DNA of 64,000 nt from Raffaelea ambrosiae. Taxonomy: Eukaryota; Ascomycota; Sordariomycetes; Ophiostomatales; Ophiostomataceae. Where the stretch lies: positions 930,001-994,000 of the forward strand of contig PCDI01000010.1 in NCBI GenBank assembly GCA_002778195.1. The letters are read 5' to 3'. Made by a program: the position numbers and the translations under genes. Below, one piece after another: positions 12,901-22,887 of the stretch (the first letter of the stretch is position 1; each line of letters starts with the position of its first letter). The notes beneath the pieces are model-generated. The model worked only from the letters and a program-made list of their open reading frames with translations, made no database searches and was not told the DNA's origin.

Positions 12901-13968
12901 CTAGGGCTTTCCAGAACGGGTATACTTTGTAGGCGTGCTGTGCATGTCATCCTGGGCCAGCGGTTGGATATTCCTTTCTGGGAGGCCCAACGATTGAGAA
13001 TCAAGATTGCCGGGCCACAGGTGCAGGCCAGATTCTGGTTGCATGGGATTTACTGCAGTCGATCATGAGATGTCCTGCAACCGAGTCTTTGTTGGGATAC
13101 GTCATTGCTCCCTGGGTGCGGAAGCACCTACGACATTGATCTTACAGTAAGAAGGCGGCGGTGAAGCTGCCACACGTCGCAGAGATGGCCTCGTGACTTT
13201 TCTGCCTGCGGAGCCCAGGCGGAGAAAGCTTGCCTGCGATTGATGTTAGTCAGCTACTTGGTTGCTGACGCAAATTGTGCGACACAAACTGGTACCAGCC
13301 TAGACCTGCGCTAATCGAGCTGGTGCTTGCGTCTGCTGGGCTGCTCGCTCTGCCCCGTTTGCCCACCACCTCCTAGCCCGAACCAGAGAAATCGCTTCAC
13401 CTGCCCGTCTTTCTCAACCTCCACACTCGAGGCGCATGCAACCATTTGCACGTCTCGCAGCCGACGTACCGCCACGACAAGAGAGGCGAGCAGACCAGCA
13501 CGCCCCTGTCTGCAGGTGAGTTATTTCTCTACTTTCCGTCGCGCTGGATCTTTGCAGAGTCGTCGGCTCGCTTTCGGGCCGGTCGTTGCCTATCTGCCTT
13601 TCTTGTGCTTTCCTGTTTTCCTAATTTCCTGCCTCGCTCGCGGGCGCTTTGTCGCGACGCCGAGCCGGGTAAGGAAGACCGCACCAGCAAAGCGAGAATC
13701 TTCTGCCACATACTGACCGCTCTCCTGCCACCAGATTGGCGCCTTGCGCCCAGCGAGCACAATCCCAGTCGCAAAAAAAAAAGGCGGCACTGAAAAGCCT
13801 CCTCGACCAGGTCCACCGGATCGACGAATCGACGAGTCGACGATACCCGAGGCGGCCGATGTCCAGCAGCATCTGACGAGGCAGCAGACTGTTCATTCCG
13901 CACATGCGTCGTCCCGCCTCCTCTTCTTTGAGCGACCATCTGCCGGTCTTGTCGCCATCGCCACCATC
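9991..13968. other. Intergenic region and raptor leader
   Basis: About 4 kb with no supported gene. The last 700 bases are the likely raptor 5' leader. They include a strong donor, CAG|GTGAGT at 13513-13521 (intron would start at 13516), and several acceptor-like CAGs, for example the one ending at 13734, so a 5'-UTR intron is likely. A C/T-rich stretch precedes the start codon. The rest (10-13.2 kb) has balanced composition and short random open frames only. Confidence 0.5.
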
Positions 13969-16900
13969 ATGACGGCTGTCACCGTCCAGCAAAGCTCCGA
14001 CAACCGTCACCACCCGCCCTTTGATCATCGCGGTGCCTCCGCCTCGTCCACGGCTTTGTCGTCCAACCCGCCTCGGCAGCCACCACCACCTTCCACCGGC
14101 TATCCTCTCCAGTCCAAGCCCGCGTCGCCCTCCGCGGCCCAAACTGCCATGCCCTCCCGAACCGAAACCTCCCGAACAGACACGGCCCGCTCAGGCCTGG
14201 CCGCGACTGCCATGGCCAACGCTGCGCGGCCGGCTGGTGACCCTGCTCCTGCACGCCCAGCCAGCCTCAATCTACGGCCATCAAGTGCACCCGGCGGCAA
14301 CAACAATAGCGCAGCGGCCAATAAGCGCGTCGTCTCTGCGTCTGTCGCCGCATCCGCCGCGGCGTCCAGCGCTGCCGACAGCCCAGCAGGCAGCGAATCC
14401 GACCTCCGGAGACGAGGCCAACAAGAACAACAACAGCAGCAGCAGCAGCAGCATCGCCGCACGGGCAGCAGTAGAAACAACGCTGTGCGGCCAGCAGTAA
14501 AGAAGCCGCTGCTCTTGCGCTCCAAGAGCGACTATGCGCGACGAACCGAAGACGGCGGCGCCAGCAGCAGCAACGGCCTGACTATCGACACCGGTGAGGT
14601 CAGCCGATGGGGCGCCCGCCACGGCTTCGAGGATCACTACCAGTCGGAGGACATAATATCACATCTCGCTAGCGTATGTACCTTCCTGTTTTGTGTTTCT
14701 GCACCTTTGTTTTCTACTTGCGTTTGGCTGTGCGCCGCTTCACCTGGTTTGGGAAAGAGCAAGCGTGCTCCCGAGGAAGGAGCTCTCAAACTCTTCTTTT
14801 TAACCACACTTGGTTCTTTCCGTTTCGATTTTGTCTTTGTTATTGTCGTTGGTCTTTCCCTTTTCTGCCCTTCGCGCCTTCCTCGTCTGCCCAATTCTAC
14901 CATCCCCCACCTCACTTTGTTTTGCTGCCAAACCCGCCTTTTTCACGAGCTTCGCTTTTTTTGTTTTTACTCCTCCTTCTTCCCCGTCTTCTGCCATGGC
15001 ATTTTCCCCGTCCCCCGAGACGGCACCTAAGCCATGGACGCCGCCAACTTGGAGAGCGATAGCATCTCGCCGTCTTGCGTCGACCTCTGGCTGGTCCGCA
15101 ACCTCTCCCATGATCTGTTACTGACCTCTCAATCTCGCGACTCACAGAACTGGTACATGTACTTCACCGACAAGCGCCACGAATCCAATGGCAAACCCAA
15201 CCAACCGTCATACGAGCTGCAGGACTGGCGCATGAGGGACCGGCTCAAGACCGTGTCAGCAGCGATTGCGGTGTGCCTCAATATCGGTGTAGAGCCGCCG
15301 GACCAGCTGCGGACCAACCCGGGCGCCAAGCTGGAGGCGTGGCAGGACCCGACGGTGCCGCCGGTGCAGAAGGCGCTGGAGAACATCGGCAAGGCGCTGC
15401 AGACCCAGTATGAGACGCTGGCGATCCGCACGCGCTACAAGCAGTACCTGGACCCGTCGGTGGAGGAGACCAAGAAGTTCTGCATCTCGCTGCGGCGCAG
15501 CGCCAAGGACGAGCGCGTGCTGCTGCACTACAACGGCCACGGCGTGCCCAAGCCGACGGCGTCGGGCGAGATCTGGGTGTTCAACAAGAACTACACACAG
15601 TACATCCCGGTGTCGCTGTACGACCTGCAGCAATGGCTGCAGGCGCCCACGATCTTTGTGTGGGACTGCTCGGAGGCGGGCAACATCCTCAGCAACTACC
15701 ACCGCTTTGTGGAGAAGCACGAGCAGGAAGTGCAGGACGCGATCAAGGCCGACCCGGGCCACGAGCGCCCCAACTTCCGGCCCTACATCCACCTGGCTGC
15801 GTGCGCCGTCAAGGAGAACCTGCCGACCAACCCGCTGGTGCCGGCCGACATCTTCAGCTCGTGCCTGACGACGCCGATCGAGATGGCGCTGTGGTTTTTT
15901 GTGCAGCAGAACCCTCTCAAGACGGCGCTGTCGCCCGACCGGGCCAAGAAACTCCCCGGCCGCCTGCAGGAGCGCCGCACGCCGCTCGGCGAGCTCAACT
16001 GGATCTTCACCGCTATTACCGACACCATCGCCTGGACGACGCTGCCGCGCCACCTGTTCCGCAAGTTCTTCCGCCAGGACCTCATGGTCGCTGCGCTCTT
16101 CCGCAATTTCCTGCTCGCGCAGCGCATCATGTCCGTGTACAACTGCCACCCACAGTCCTTCCCCGAGCTGCCCGACACGCGCCAGCACCCGCTGTGGGCC
16201 AGCTGGGACCTGGCCGTCGACCAGGCCCTCGGCCAGCTGCCGCTGCTCGAGAAGAAGGAGACCGATAACATCGACTACGAGTACCAGAGCTCGTCCTTCT
16301 TCACCGACCAGCTGACCGCCTTCGAGGTCTACCTGACGCGCGGCGACGCCATGCAGCAGAAGCCGCCCGACCAGCTGCCCGTGGTGCTGCAGGTCCTGCT
16401 GAGCCAGCAGCACCGCGTCCGCGCCCTTATCCTGCTCGGCCGCTTCCTCGACCTCGGCCCTTGGGCCGTCCAGCTGGCCCTGAGCATCGGCATCTTCCCC
16501 TACGTGCTCAAGCTGCTGCAGTCTGCCGCCTCCGAGCTCAAGCCGGTCATGGTTTTTATCTGGACCCGTGTCCTGGCCGTCGACATCTCCTGCCAGCAGG
16601 ACCTCATCAAGGACAGCGGCTACAACTACTTTGCCGCCATCCTCAAGCCCTCCGAGGGCCTGCCCGTCGTCAACACCGACGAGCACCGCGCCATGTGCGC
16701 CTTCATCCTGGCCATGCTGTGCAAGGGCTACAGGCCCGGCCAGACCGTCTGCAACCAAACCGACATTATGACCTTTTGCCTGCTGCACCTCCGCAACGAC
16801 GACAACCCGCTGCTCCGCCAGTGGAGCTGCCTGTGCATCAGCCAGCTGTGGCAAGACCTGCCCGAGGCCAAGTGGCGCGGCATCCGCGAGAACGCGCCGC

Positions 16901-19250
16901 TCAAGCTCTCCTACCTGGCCAAGGACCCCGTCTGCGAAGTCCGCACCGCCATGCTGCACGCCATGACCACCCTGCTGGGCATCCCTGATCTGACCGACGA
17001 GGTCGCCCGCGTGGAGGAGTCCATCGCCTGGACCGTCCTCGACCTGGCCAACGACGGCAGCGCCCTCGTGCGGAAGGAGCTACTGGTCTTCATGTCCCAC
17101 TTTATCATGCGCTACGAGAACAAGTTCCTTGTCGCCGCCTATGAGCACCTGCAAGAAGAGAAGGACTTTCTCCAGTCCGACAGCAACGCCAGCAACGGCC
17201 TTGGCAATGGAAACGGGAACGGAAACGGCGGCAAGGTGGGGCCGGCACACGGCCACAGCCGCGATGGGTCTTCTGTGCGCGAGGGCAGCGGCGGCGGCGG
17301 CGGCGGCACTGGTCTCTCACAGACTACCATCTTTGCTGCGTACTGGAAGCATGTCCTGATTCTGTCTGTCGATCCGCACCCCGAGGTGCAATCGCATGCC
17401 ACCACGATTGCCGACTATGTGCACGAAGCCCTGCTGCACTCGCCCGTCGGCCCCCAAGCCCAGAGCCTCATGGAGGACATCCAGAAGAAATACCGACGCC
17501 TCAACCGGAGCTCAACCCTGACCGGCCTGCGGGGCGGCACTGGCACCTCTGTTCTCAACGGCGGCAGCCTGAACAGTGCGACTGCTGCCCTTGCTGGCAG
17601 CCCCGGGTTCGCCAATGGCACACTGGCCGACGGCTCTTCTCCGCTCCCCTCGCCTGGTCTTCTGAGGCGGACCGTCAGCACTCTGTTCTCTCCCTTCTTC
17701 GCGGTTGATGGACAAACCAGTGCCGGTTCCTCACCAGCTGGCGCACGGCCGGCTTCGTCGGCTGGAGAGCAATTGGCCCCAACGTCTCCCGGTCTTCTGC
17801 GCTCGGCGTCGACGTTCCAGCGTGGCTCAGCGGGCCGGGTACGGGGCGGGCTCGGACTCGGACTCGGAGCAGACCGTGCGGACGCGCCACCGCCCGAAGA
17901 CAGCGAACGCGAGACGCCCATGTCGCCATACAATGTGGCGCGCGAGCCAGTGTCACCAGGCTTCGAAGAGCGTTCGGCCCAGGATACGCCCATGCTGCCG
18001 CTGGCAAGCACGTTCCTGGAGTGGTCAACAGAGTACTTCAGGGAGCCGCAGATGCGGGTCATGGAGGCAGAGGAGCCTGGCAGCACAGAATACAACGAGC
18101 GCTTGTGGCGGCGGTCGCGGAACGAGGATATGATGCGTGACACGCAGCCGCAGAAGCCGTATGCCGGGTCGCACAAGTGGAACAACCAGCTGGGCATCAT
18201 CAACAACGGATCGCAGCCGGCAAAAATGACATTCCACCAGTTCGAGGACCACGTAGCAGTAGCGGACGACGGCAACACGATACAGGTATGGGACTGGAAG
18301 CGGCAAGGGCGGCTGAGCCGGTTCTCGAACGGCAACCCGCCTGGGTCGCAGATCAGCGACATGAAGTTCATCAACGAGGATGACCAGGCGTTCCTGATGG
18401 CTGGGTCGTCGGATGGCGTGCTGCGTGTGTACCGCAACTACGAGTCGGACCGTGGCGTGGAGCTGGCGACGGCATGGCGCGCGCTCACGGACATGGTGCC
18501 GAGCAACGTGCACGCAGGCATGGTCTTTGACTGGCAACAGGTGACGGGCAACGTTTTGGTGGCCGGCGACGTGCGGGTGATCCGGCTGTGGAACGCAGGC
18601 CACGAGGCGTGCGTGGCCGACATTCCGGCGCGGTCGGGCTCGTGCGTGACGTCGCTGACAAGCGACCAGATGACGGGCAACATTTTCGTGGCGGGTTTCG
18701 GAGACGGAGCCGTGCGCGTGTTTGACACACGTCTGCGGCCACAAGAAGCCATGGTGCGCAAGTGGAAGGACGAGCTCGACCGGGTGTGGATCAAGAGCGT
18801 GCACATGCAGCGTGGCGGGCAACGGGAGCTGCTGTCGGCGGCGCGCGACGGCAAGGTCAAGCTGTGGGATATTCGCAGCGATGCACCGCTGAGCGTGATG
18901 CAGACGACGACGGAGACGCTGCGGACGGCTAGCACGCACGAGCACCTGCCGGTGTTTGCAGTGTAAGTTCTGCCCGGGGTTGGCGGGTTTTTTCCCGCTT
19001 CTATTTGCTCTTTTCTACTAATCACACTTTCAGGGGTACATCATCACGATCTGTCAAGGTGTTCAACTTTGACGGGCGCGAACTGTCACGACTCGAGCCG
19101 TACTCGGGCTTTTTGCAGAGCCGCAGCACGCCCATTTCAGCGACAGCTTTCCACCCGCACCAGATGATCCTGGGCTGCGCAGCCCGCGGCGACTACCACA
19201 TCAACCTGTTCAGCTGCTCACAGGAACGAGCGATTGCTCCCGAGCGGTGA
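13969..19250 (+). CDS. kog1: Raptor/Kog1/Mip1, scaffold subunit of TOR complex 1
   Basis: Exons 13969-14673, 15148-18962 and 19034-19250 give 1578 residues. Residues 1 to about 215 are a low-complexity Ser/Ala/Pro/Gln region with a CAG-encoded Gln run. The raptor N-terminal conserved (caspase-like) domain begins near the exon 1/2 junction, where splicing restores HLAS-NWYMYFTDKRHE, and carries LLHYNGHGVPKP and FVWDCSEAGNI. HEAT-type helices follow. After a Gly/Ser-rich linker come C-terminal WD repeats (IQVWDWK, VIRLWNAG, VRVFDTR, VKLWDIR), ending in exon 3. Raptor presents substrates to TOR kinase at the vacuole and controls growth. The start at 13969 is chosen because the upstream in-frame extension to 13744 looks like leader. 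The first intron is unusually long (474 bases) and a multiple of three. Confidence 0.95.
14428..14454 (+). repeat. CAA/CAG run encoding poly-Gln in raptor
   Basis: A short run of CAA/CAG codons encodes about eight to ten glutamines in the disordered N-terminal tail of raptor. It is likely length-polymorphic. Confidence 0.85.
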
Positions 19251-20267
19251 GAGGGGAGGCATGATGACTTAGGACGACAGAAAGAAAGGGAAAAGGGAGA
19301 GAAAGAGAAAATAAATAGGAGACGGTGGGATGCTTGTGTTTGGTCATTTCGCGGCGGCCGCATCAACATGGAGTGTGTTTATTAATACCAGGGAGGCCAT
19401 ACTTGTCTCGGTGTTTTCTTGTGTTGTTATGTTGTTATGTGTTGTTCTGTTGTTCTGTTGTTCTGTTCTTCCATCTTTATGCGTTCCGTTTCTTTTTGCT
19501 GCTTCTTTTCTAATTTCTGACAAGCGCTGTGATAAGAAAGCAGCTCACACATTCGTTTAATCATGTACCAACGGTTCATAATACGATAATGAGGCACAGG
19601 CCAGCAGGGCATGCCGCTGGTTCGATTCGGGAAAGGCAGTTCTCACTTCCATGTTCGCAATGTAGTTGTAGTTTTGTTCTAGGTGTCATCGGTGCTTAAT
19701 GGAAGAGGCGTTATACGAAGACTGGCTTCGAATCCGTTGTGGGATTTATGAATTTGGGTTATGTTTCAAGTACATATGAGAAGAAGTAAGGACAAAAGAT
19801 TTGCTTGAAAGGCTTGAGAGACTGGAAAGACTGGAAAGACTTGGAATGACCCGTCTTTATTTCAATTCTTATTTCATACCGTAAAAAACTCTTTCCGGAA
19901 ATTGAACCCCTAAAAAGAATAAGGCGGGCGTAAAGCAAAAAGCAAAGTGAAAGCAAAATGACAAAAAAAAAAACCCGTGCAAAACTCGCTATACCTCCTC
20001 CTTAGGTGCTTTGCAGCAGATATCTCTTTGGGGCCAATCCGTAGGCCGCCTGGCTGTACATGATAATATGGAAGGAAACGTGCACACATAAATGAAAACA
20101 TGAAAACATGAAAACACGACACCCCCCCTCCTCCCCCCAACAAGAAAAAAGGAAATATAAGAGCATGTATGGGACGCATCCTTCTGGGAAGCGGATAGGC
20201 ACCCGGCCCATCCCGACACCACTTTTCCTCATATGGACACTCTATTTCTCTCTCTTTCTGTATCCCT

Positions 20268-20319
<52 letters not shown>

Positions 20320-20322
20320 ATC
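19251..20322. other. Convergent 3' intergenic region
   Basis: 3' flanks of the raptor gene and of the ribonucleotide reductase inhibitor gene. It contains A/T-rich and T-rich stretches, with short repeated TGTTCT and TGTTATG words near 19428-19470. The CT microsatellite is listed separately. No gene was recognised. Confidence 0.5.
20250..20317 (+). repeat. (CT)n microsatellite
   Basis: A C/T-only stretch ending in roughly 20 perfect CT dinucleotides (about 20274-20315). It lies 6 to 73 bases beyond the stop codon of the minus-strand gene that ends at 20323, so it would be transcribed as GA repeats in that gene's 3' UTR. Confidence 0.95.
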
Positions 20323-21762
20323 TTACATGCCCCCCATCTCTTGGTCCCGGTCCGTCGTCGCCACCGCCGCGGTCGTCCCGTAATACAGACTTGCATCCAG
20401 GAAATTCGCCTCAGCAAAGTCGTCGCCTCCTCCGCTGCGCACACCGACGTTTTCCTGGTCCAGCACGTGGACGACGACCCCGCCACCGCCGCTGTTCTGC
20501 ACCATCCGCGGCTTGAACGACATCGTCTCGGGGGCCGTTGACGACGCCTGTCCCAGTGACGGTGGTGGCGAAGGGTAAGACCAAGAAGCGGTTCTGTGTT
20601 GCGGCTGCTGCGACGGCTGGAACAGCCAAGGCGCCGCCGCCGCTGCTGCTGCCGCCGCCGCCGGCTGGGACGACTGCTGCTGAGGCGGCTGGCGGCGCCG
20701 CGGCACAGCCAGCACCCGCCGGCCCGCCTGGTAGTAGGCGGCCAGCGGCGACGTCGGTGCCCGTCCAATAGGGGCATTGTTGTCGTGGCGCGTATGGTCG
20801 GTTTGGACCCTGTCTCCTCCTTCTCCCTTCTGGCCCATCCACGATGTCATCGCCGTCGTGCCCTTGCCGTAGGGCCGACCAAGAGCAGAGGCACTGTTTT
20901 TGTGGACGCCGCCGCGCACCGTGGGTGCAAACGGATCGTCGATCCGCGTCGTGTCGTCACCGTCGTCTCTGCGGTCATCGCCCTGGTCGTGATCCTCGTC
21001 GTCCGAGGCAACGTCTTGGGTGTCGCGCGCCCTCTTACGGTTGGCCACGCCAGCACCGAGACGACCAGCGGAAAAAAACACAGGCGACGGCGTCGAGGCA
21101 AGGTCGGACCGGATGGAGGACCGCGGGGGTGTGATGTAGGCCGAGGCGGGGTCGAACTTGGGTGTCGTCGTCGAGGAGGCCGTCGAGGAGGCCGTCGAGG
21201 AGACTGTGGACTGGCTGCTCGTCAGGCTCGGTGGCTCATCCCTGTCCCGCTGCTGTGTCGTCTCTTCCAGAAACAGAGAGGGCGCAAACAGCGGCCGCTC
21301 ATTGTCCTCGCTGTCGTGAAACGTCTGCACGGACAGGCCGCCGACCTTGTGGATGCCGCAAAAGGGGAGCAGCTCGCGCTGGGAGGAGGCGTAGGAGGCG
21401 GCAGGAGCAGCACCAGCACCGGCCAAGGACGTCGAAAAGGGGCCGGTGGGCATGAACTGGCCAGCCGCGGGCGGCGAGGGCGTCATCATGGACTGGTCCT
21501 CCCGTGCGGCTTTGCCCGTCTTGTAACCCTCGGGCACGGACTTGCGCACGCGCATGCCGACCGACAGGAGGTTCGCCTGCACGCTGTCCGGCAGGCTCGG
21601 CATCATGGAGACATCGCCGTCGCCGTCGTCATCGTTGTCGTTGTCGTCCGAGGAGGAGCCATTTTTGGTGCGGTTGGCCTGGTCGAAGAAGTTGGTGATG
21701 TGTCGCTGGCTCGGGTCGCTGGCGGCGCCATCAAACAGCCGCTTGACCCGGGCATTGGCCAT
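20323..21762 (-). CDS. Spd1/Dif1-like ribonucleotide reductase inhibitor protein
   Basis: Single-exon gene of 479 residues. The N-terminus (RVKRLFDGAASDPSQRHITNFF) and the block NLLSVGMRVRKSVPEGYKTG resemble the fungal ribonucleotide reductase inhibitor family (Spd1, Dif1, Sml1/Hug1 group). That family holds or relocates the small RNR subunit and so limits dNTP supply. The rest is disordered and rich in Ser, Thr, Asp and Gln. A late acidic motif (DDFAEANFLD) may be the second conserved element. Residues 19-26 (QRHITNFF) fit a PCNA-interacting box. The frame is open upstream to 22041, but the family-like start is the Met at 21762. Family assignment is from remembered motifs and is good but not certain. 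Confidence 0.66.
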   Translation of the reverse strand: MANARVKRLFDGAASDPSQRHITNFFDQANRTKNGSSSDDNDNDDDGDGDVSMMPSLPDSVQANLLSVGMRVRKSVPEGYKTGKAAREDQSMMTPSPPAAGQFMPTGPFSTSLAGAGAAPAASYASSQRELLPFCGIHKVGGLSVQTFHDSEDNERPLFAPSLFLEETTQQRDRDEPPSLTSSQSTVSSTASSTASSTTTPKFDPASAYITPPRSSIRSDLASTPSPVFFSAGRLGAGVANRKRARDTQDVASDDEDHDQGDDRRDDGDDTTRIDDPFAPTVRGGVHKNSASALGRPYGKGTTAMTSWMGQKGEGGDRVQTDHTRHDNNAPIGRAPTSPLAAYYQAGRRVLAVPRRRQPPQQQSSQPAAAAAAAAAAPWLFQPSQQPQHRTASWSYPSPPPSLGQASSTAPETMSFKPRMVQNSGGGGVVVHVLDQENVGVRSGGGDDFAEANFLDASLYYGTTAAVATTDRDQEMGGM

Positions 21763-22180
21763 TGTGGGGGGAGGGGAAGTGTAGCAGGTGAGTCTACGTG
21801 CCAATTCTGAGCAGTTGAAAGGTGAGGTATACCAATCGAGCAAGGATAGCGGGGATGTGTGGGTTGTGTCGACCTTATTGTGGAATACAATATTCAAAAC
21901 CAGCAAACAACCGATATTGGAAAGGGATGGCCGGGGGGGGGGTAACAGTAAGAAAGGCATTTTAGAAACCGAAAGCGCGTGCAACAGCGCTAGCCCAGAA
22001 GCAGCAGTGGGCTTAATGGAAAGAGCGCGTCGCGAAACCACCGCGTAAAGTGGGAAAAAGAGGAGAAACAGGTATTTTAAAAAAAAATCTTATTCACCAA
22101 TAATATATCATTTATTTTATTCTTAAACCTCCAAAATTCTTATATAATAAATATATTGAAATCAGTAAAAAACAAAAAAA
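21763..22180. other. Inhibitor-gene promoter grading into an AT-rich edge
   Basis: The first 300 bases are the likely promoter and leader of the minus-strand inhibitor gene. From about 22075 the composition changes abruptly to very AT-rich (A-runs, AATAATATAT), marking the left boundary of the island that extends to about 25.4 kb. No gene was seen. Confidence 0.45.
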
Positions 22181-22408
22181 GAATACCATACACACACCTT
22201 GAACAACACAAACATTCACAAACACATCAACAACCACAAACAGCTTTCAGCGATCAGCTACATACAATACACACCAGTGCACACCTCAGTATACACGCAG
22301 CTTCCACACCAACAACTTACAACCATCTCCACACCGTACAAACTTCACCACAGACCTATAGGCCTTTACACGCTCCAGGTAGCTTAGCATGCACCCACAC
22401 CCCCTATA

Positions 22409-22583
22409 GGGGTTTTTGTCTGTGCCACTACCGGTTTTTTTTTGTTATGCCGCTACAGGTTTTTTATTGTTATGCCGCTACAGGTTTTTTATTGTTATGC
22501 CGCTACAGGGTTTTTTTTGTTATGCCGTTACAGGTTTTTTTTTTTGTTATGCCACTACTGGGTTTTTTTTTTTTTTGGTTTAC
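22409..22583. repeat. 25-bp tandem repeat, about six copies
   Basis: Direct tandem copies start near 22409, 22433, 22458, 22483, 22508 and 22533, with a degenerate end to about 22583. Each copy is a GG, a T-rich run, then TGTTATGCCGCTACA. Copies 2 to 5 are exactly 25 bases. The others differ in T-run length or in the CCGCTACA word (CCGTTACA, CCACTACT). The array lies immediately beyond the stop codon of the minus-strand ORF at 22597. Confidence 0.95.
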
Positions 22584-22596
22584 CAGAAGGCAAGTT

Positions 22597-22887
22597 TTAG
22601 TTGTTCAGCAGTCTGCGGTTCAGCAGTCGCTGAATCACAGCAGCAGGAACACCCATACGGGCTTCCATTCTGCGAATCACACTAGGAGTGATGCTTGTGA
22701 TTCTTTGCTTAGGCTTCATTCGGTTGCCCGAGATCTCACCTAGAGGTTGCCTCTTGCGCTCTGGCTCAGTGCTGTTCTGCACAGGACCACGAAGCAGGGC
22801 AGCCACTGAGATAGGCCCTCTTCCGGTGTTAACCCGCCTAGGTGTAGTAGTCCTAGGCCGGGCGATCCTCGGGCGAGTGTTATCCAT
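22597..22887 (-). CDS. Orphan small basic protein, 96 aa, function unknown
   Basis: ORF from an ATG at 22887 to a stop at 22597. It is rich in Arg, Pro, Thr and Ile/Leu and strongly basic. The N-terminal half is Arg/Thr/Pro-rich and probably disordered. The C-terminal third (SVIRRMEARMGVPAAVIQRL) could form helices. Residues near 45-56 read KRQPLGEISGN, similar to a destruction box (RxxLxxIxxN). No homolog is recognised. A TATA-like run (TTTATATA on the minus strand, about 23067-23074) lies about 185 bases upstream. It sits in the AT-rich island beside a satellite array, so it may be a real orphan gene, a transposon remnant or chance. Confidence 0.35.
   Translation of the reverse strand: MDNTRPRIARPRTTTPRRVNTGRGPISVAALLRGPVQNSTEPERKRQPLGEISGNRMKPKQRITSITPSVIRRMEARMGVPAAVIQRLLNRRLLNN

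Noticed and set aside
13744..13968. N-terminal extension of raptor from an upstream ATG
   Set aside because: In frame, but the composition is leader-like and a better start context (CCACCATCATGA) is at 13969.
15256..16959. 567-residue minus-strand open frame
   Set aside because: Antisense shadow of the conserved raptor exon 2; its Leu/Val/Gln/Arg/Asp composition comes from GC-rich third positions.
19560..19660. Possible tRNA, because of GGTTCGATTC near 19618
   Set aside because: No matching A box or cloverleaf stems upstream.
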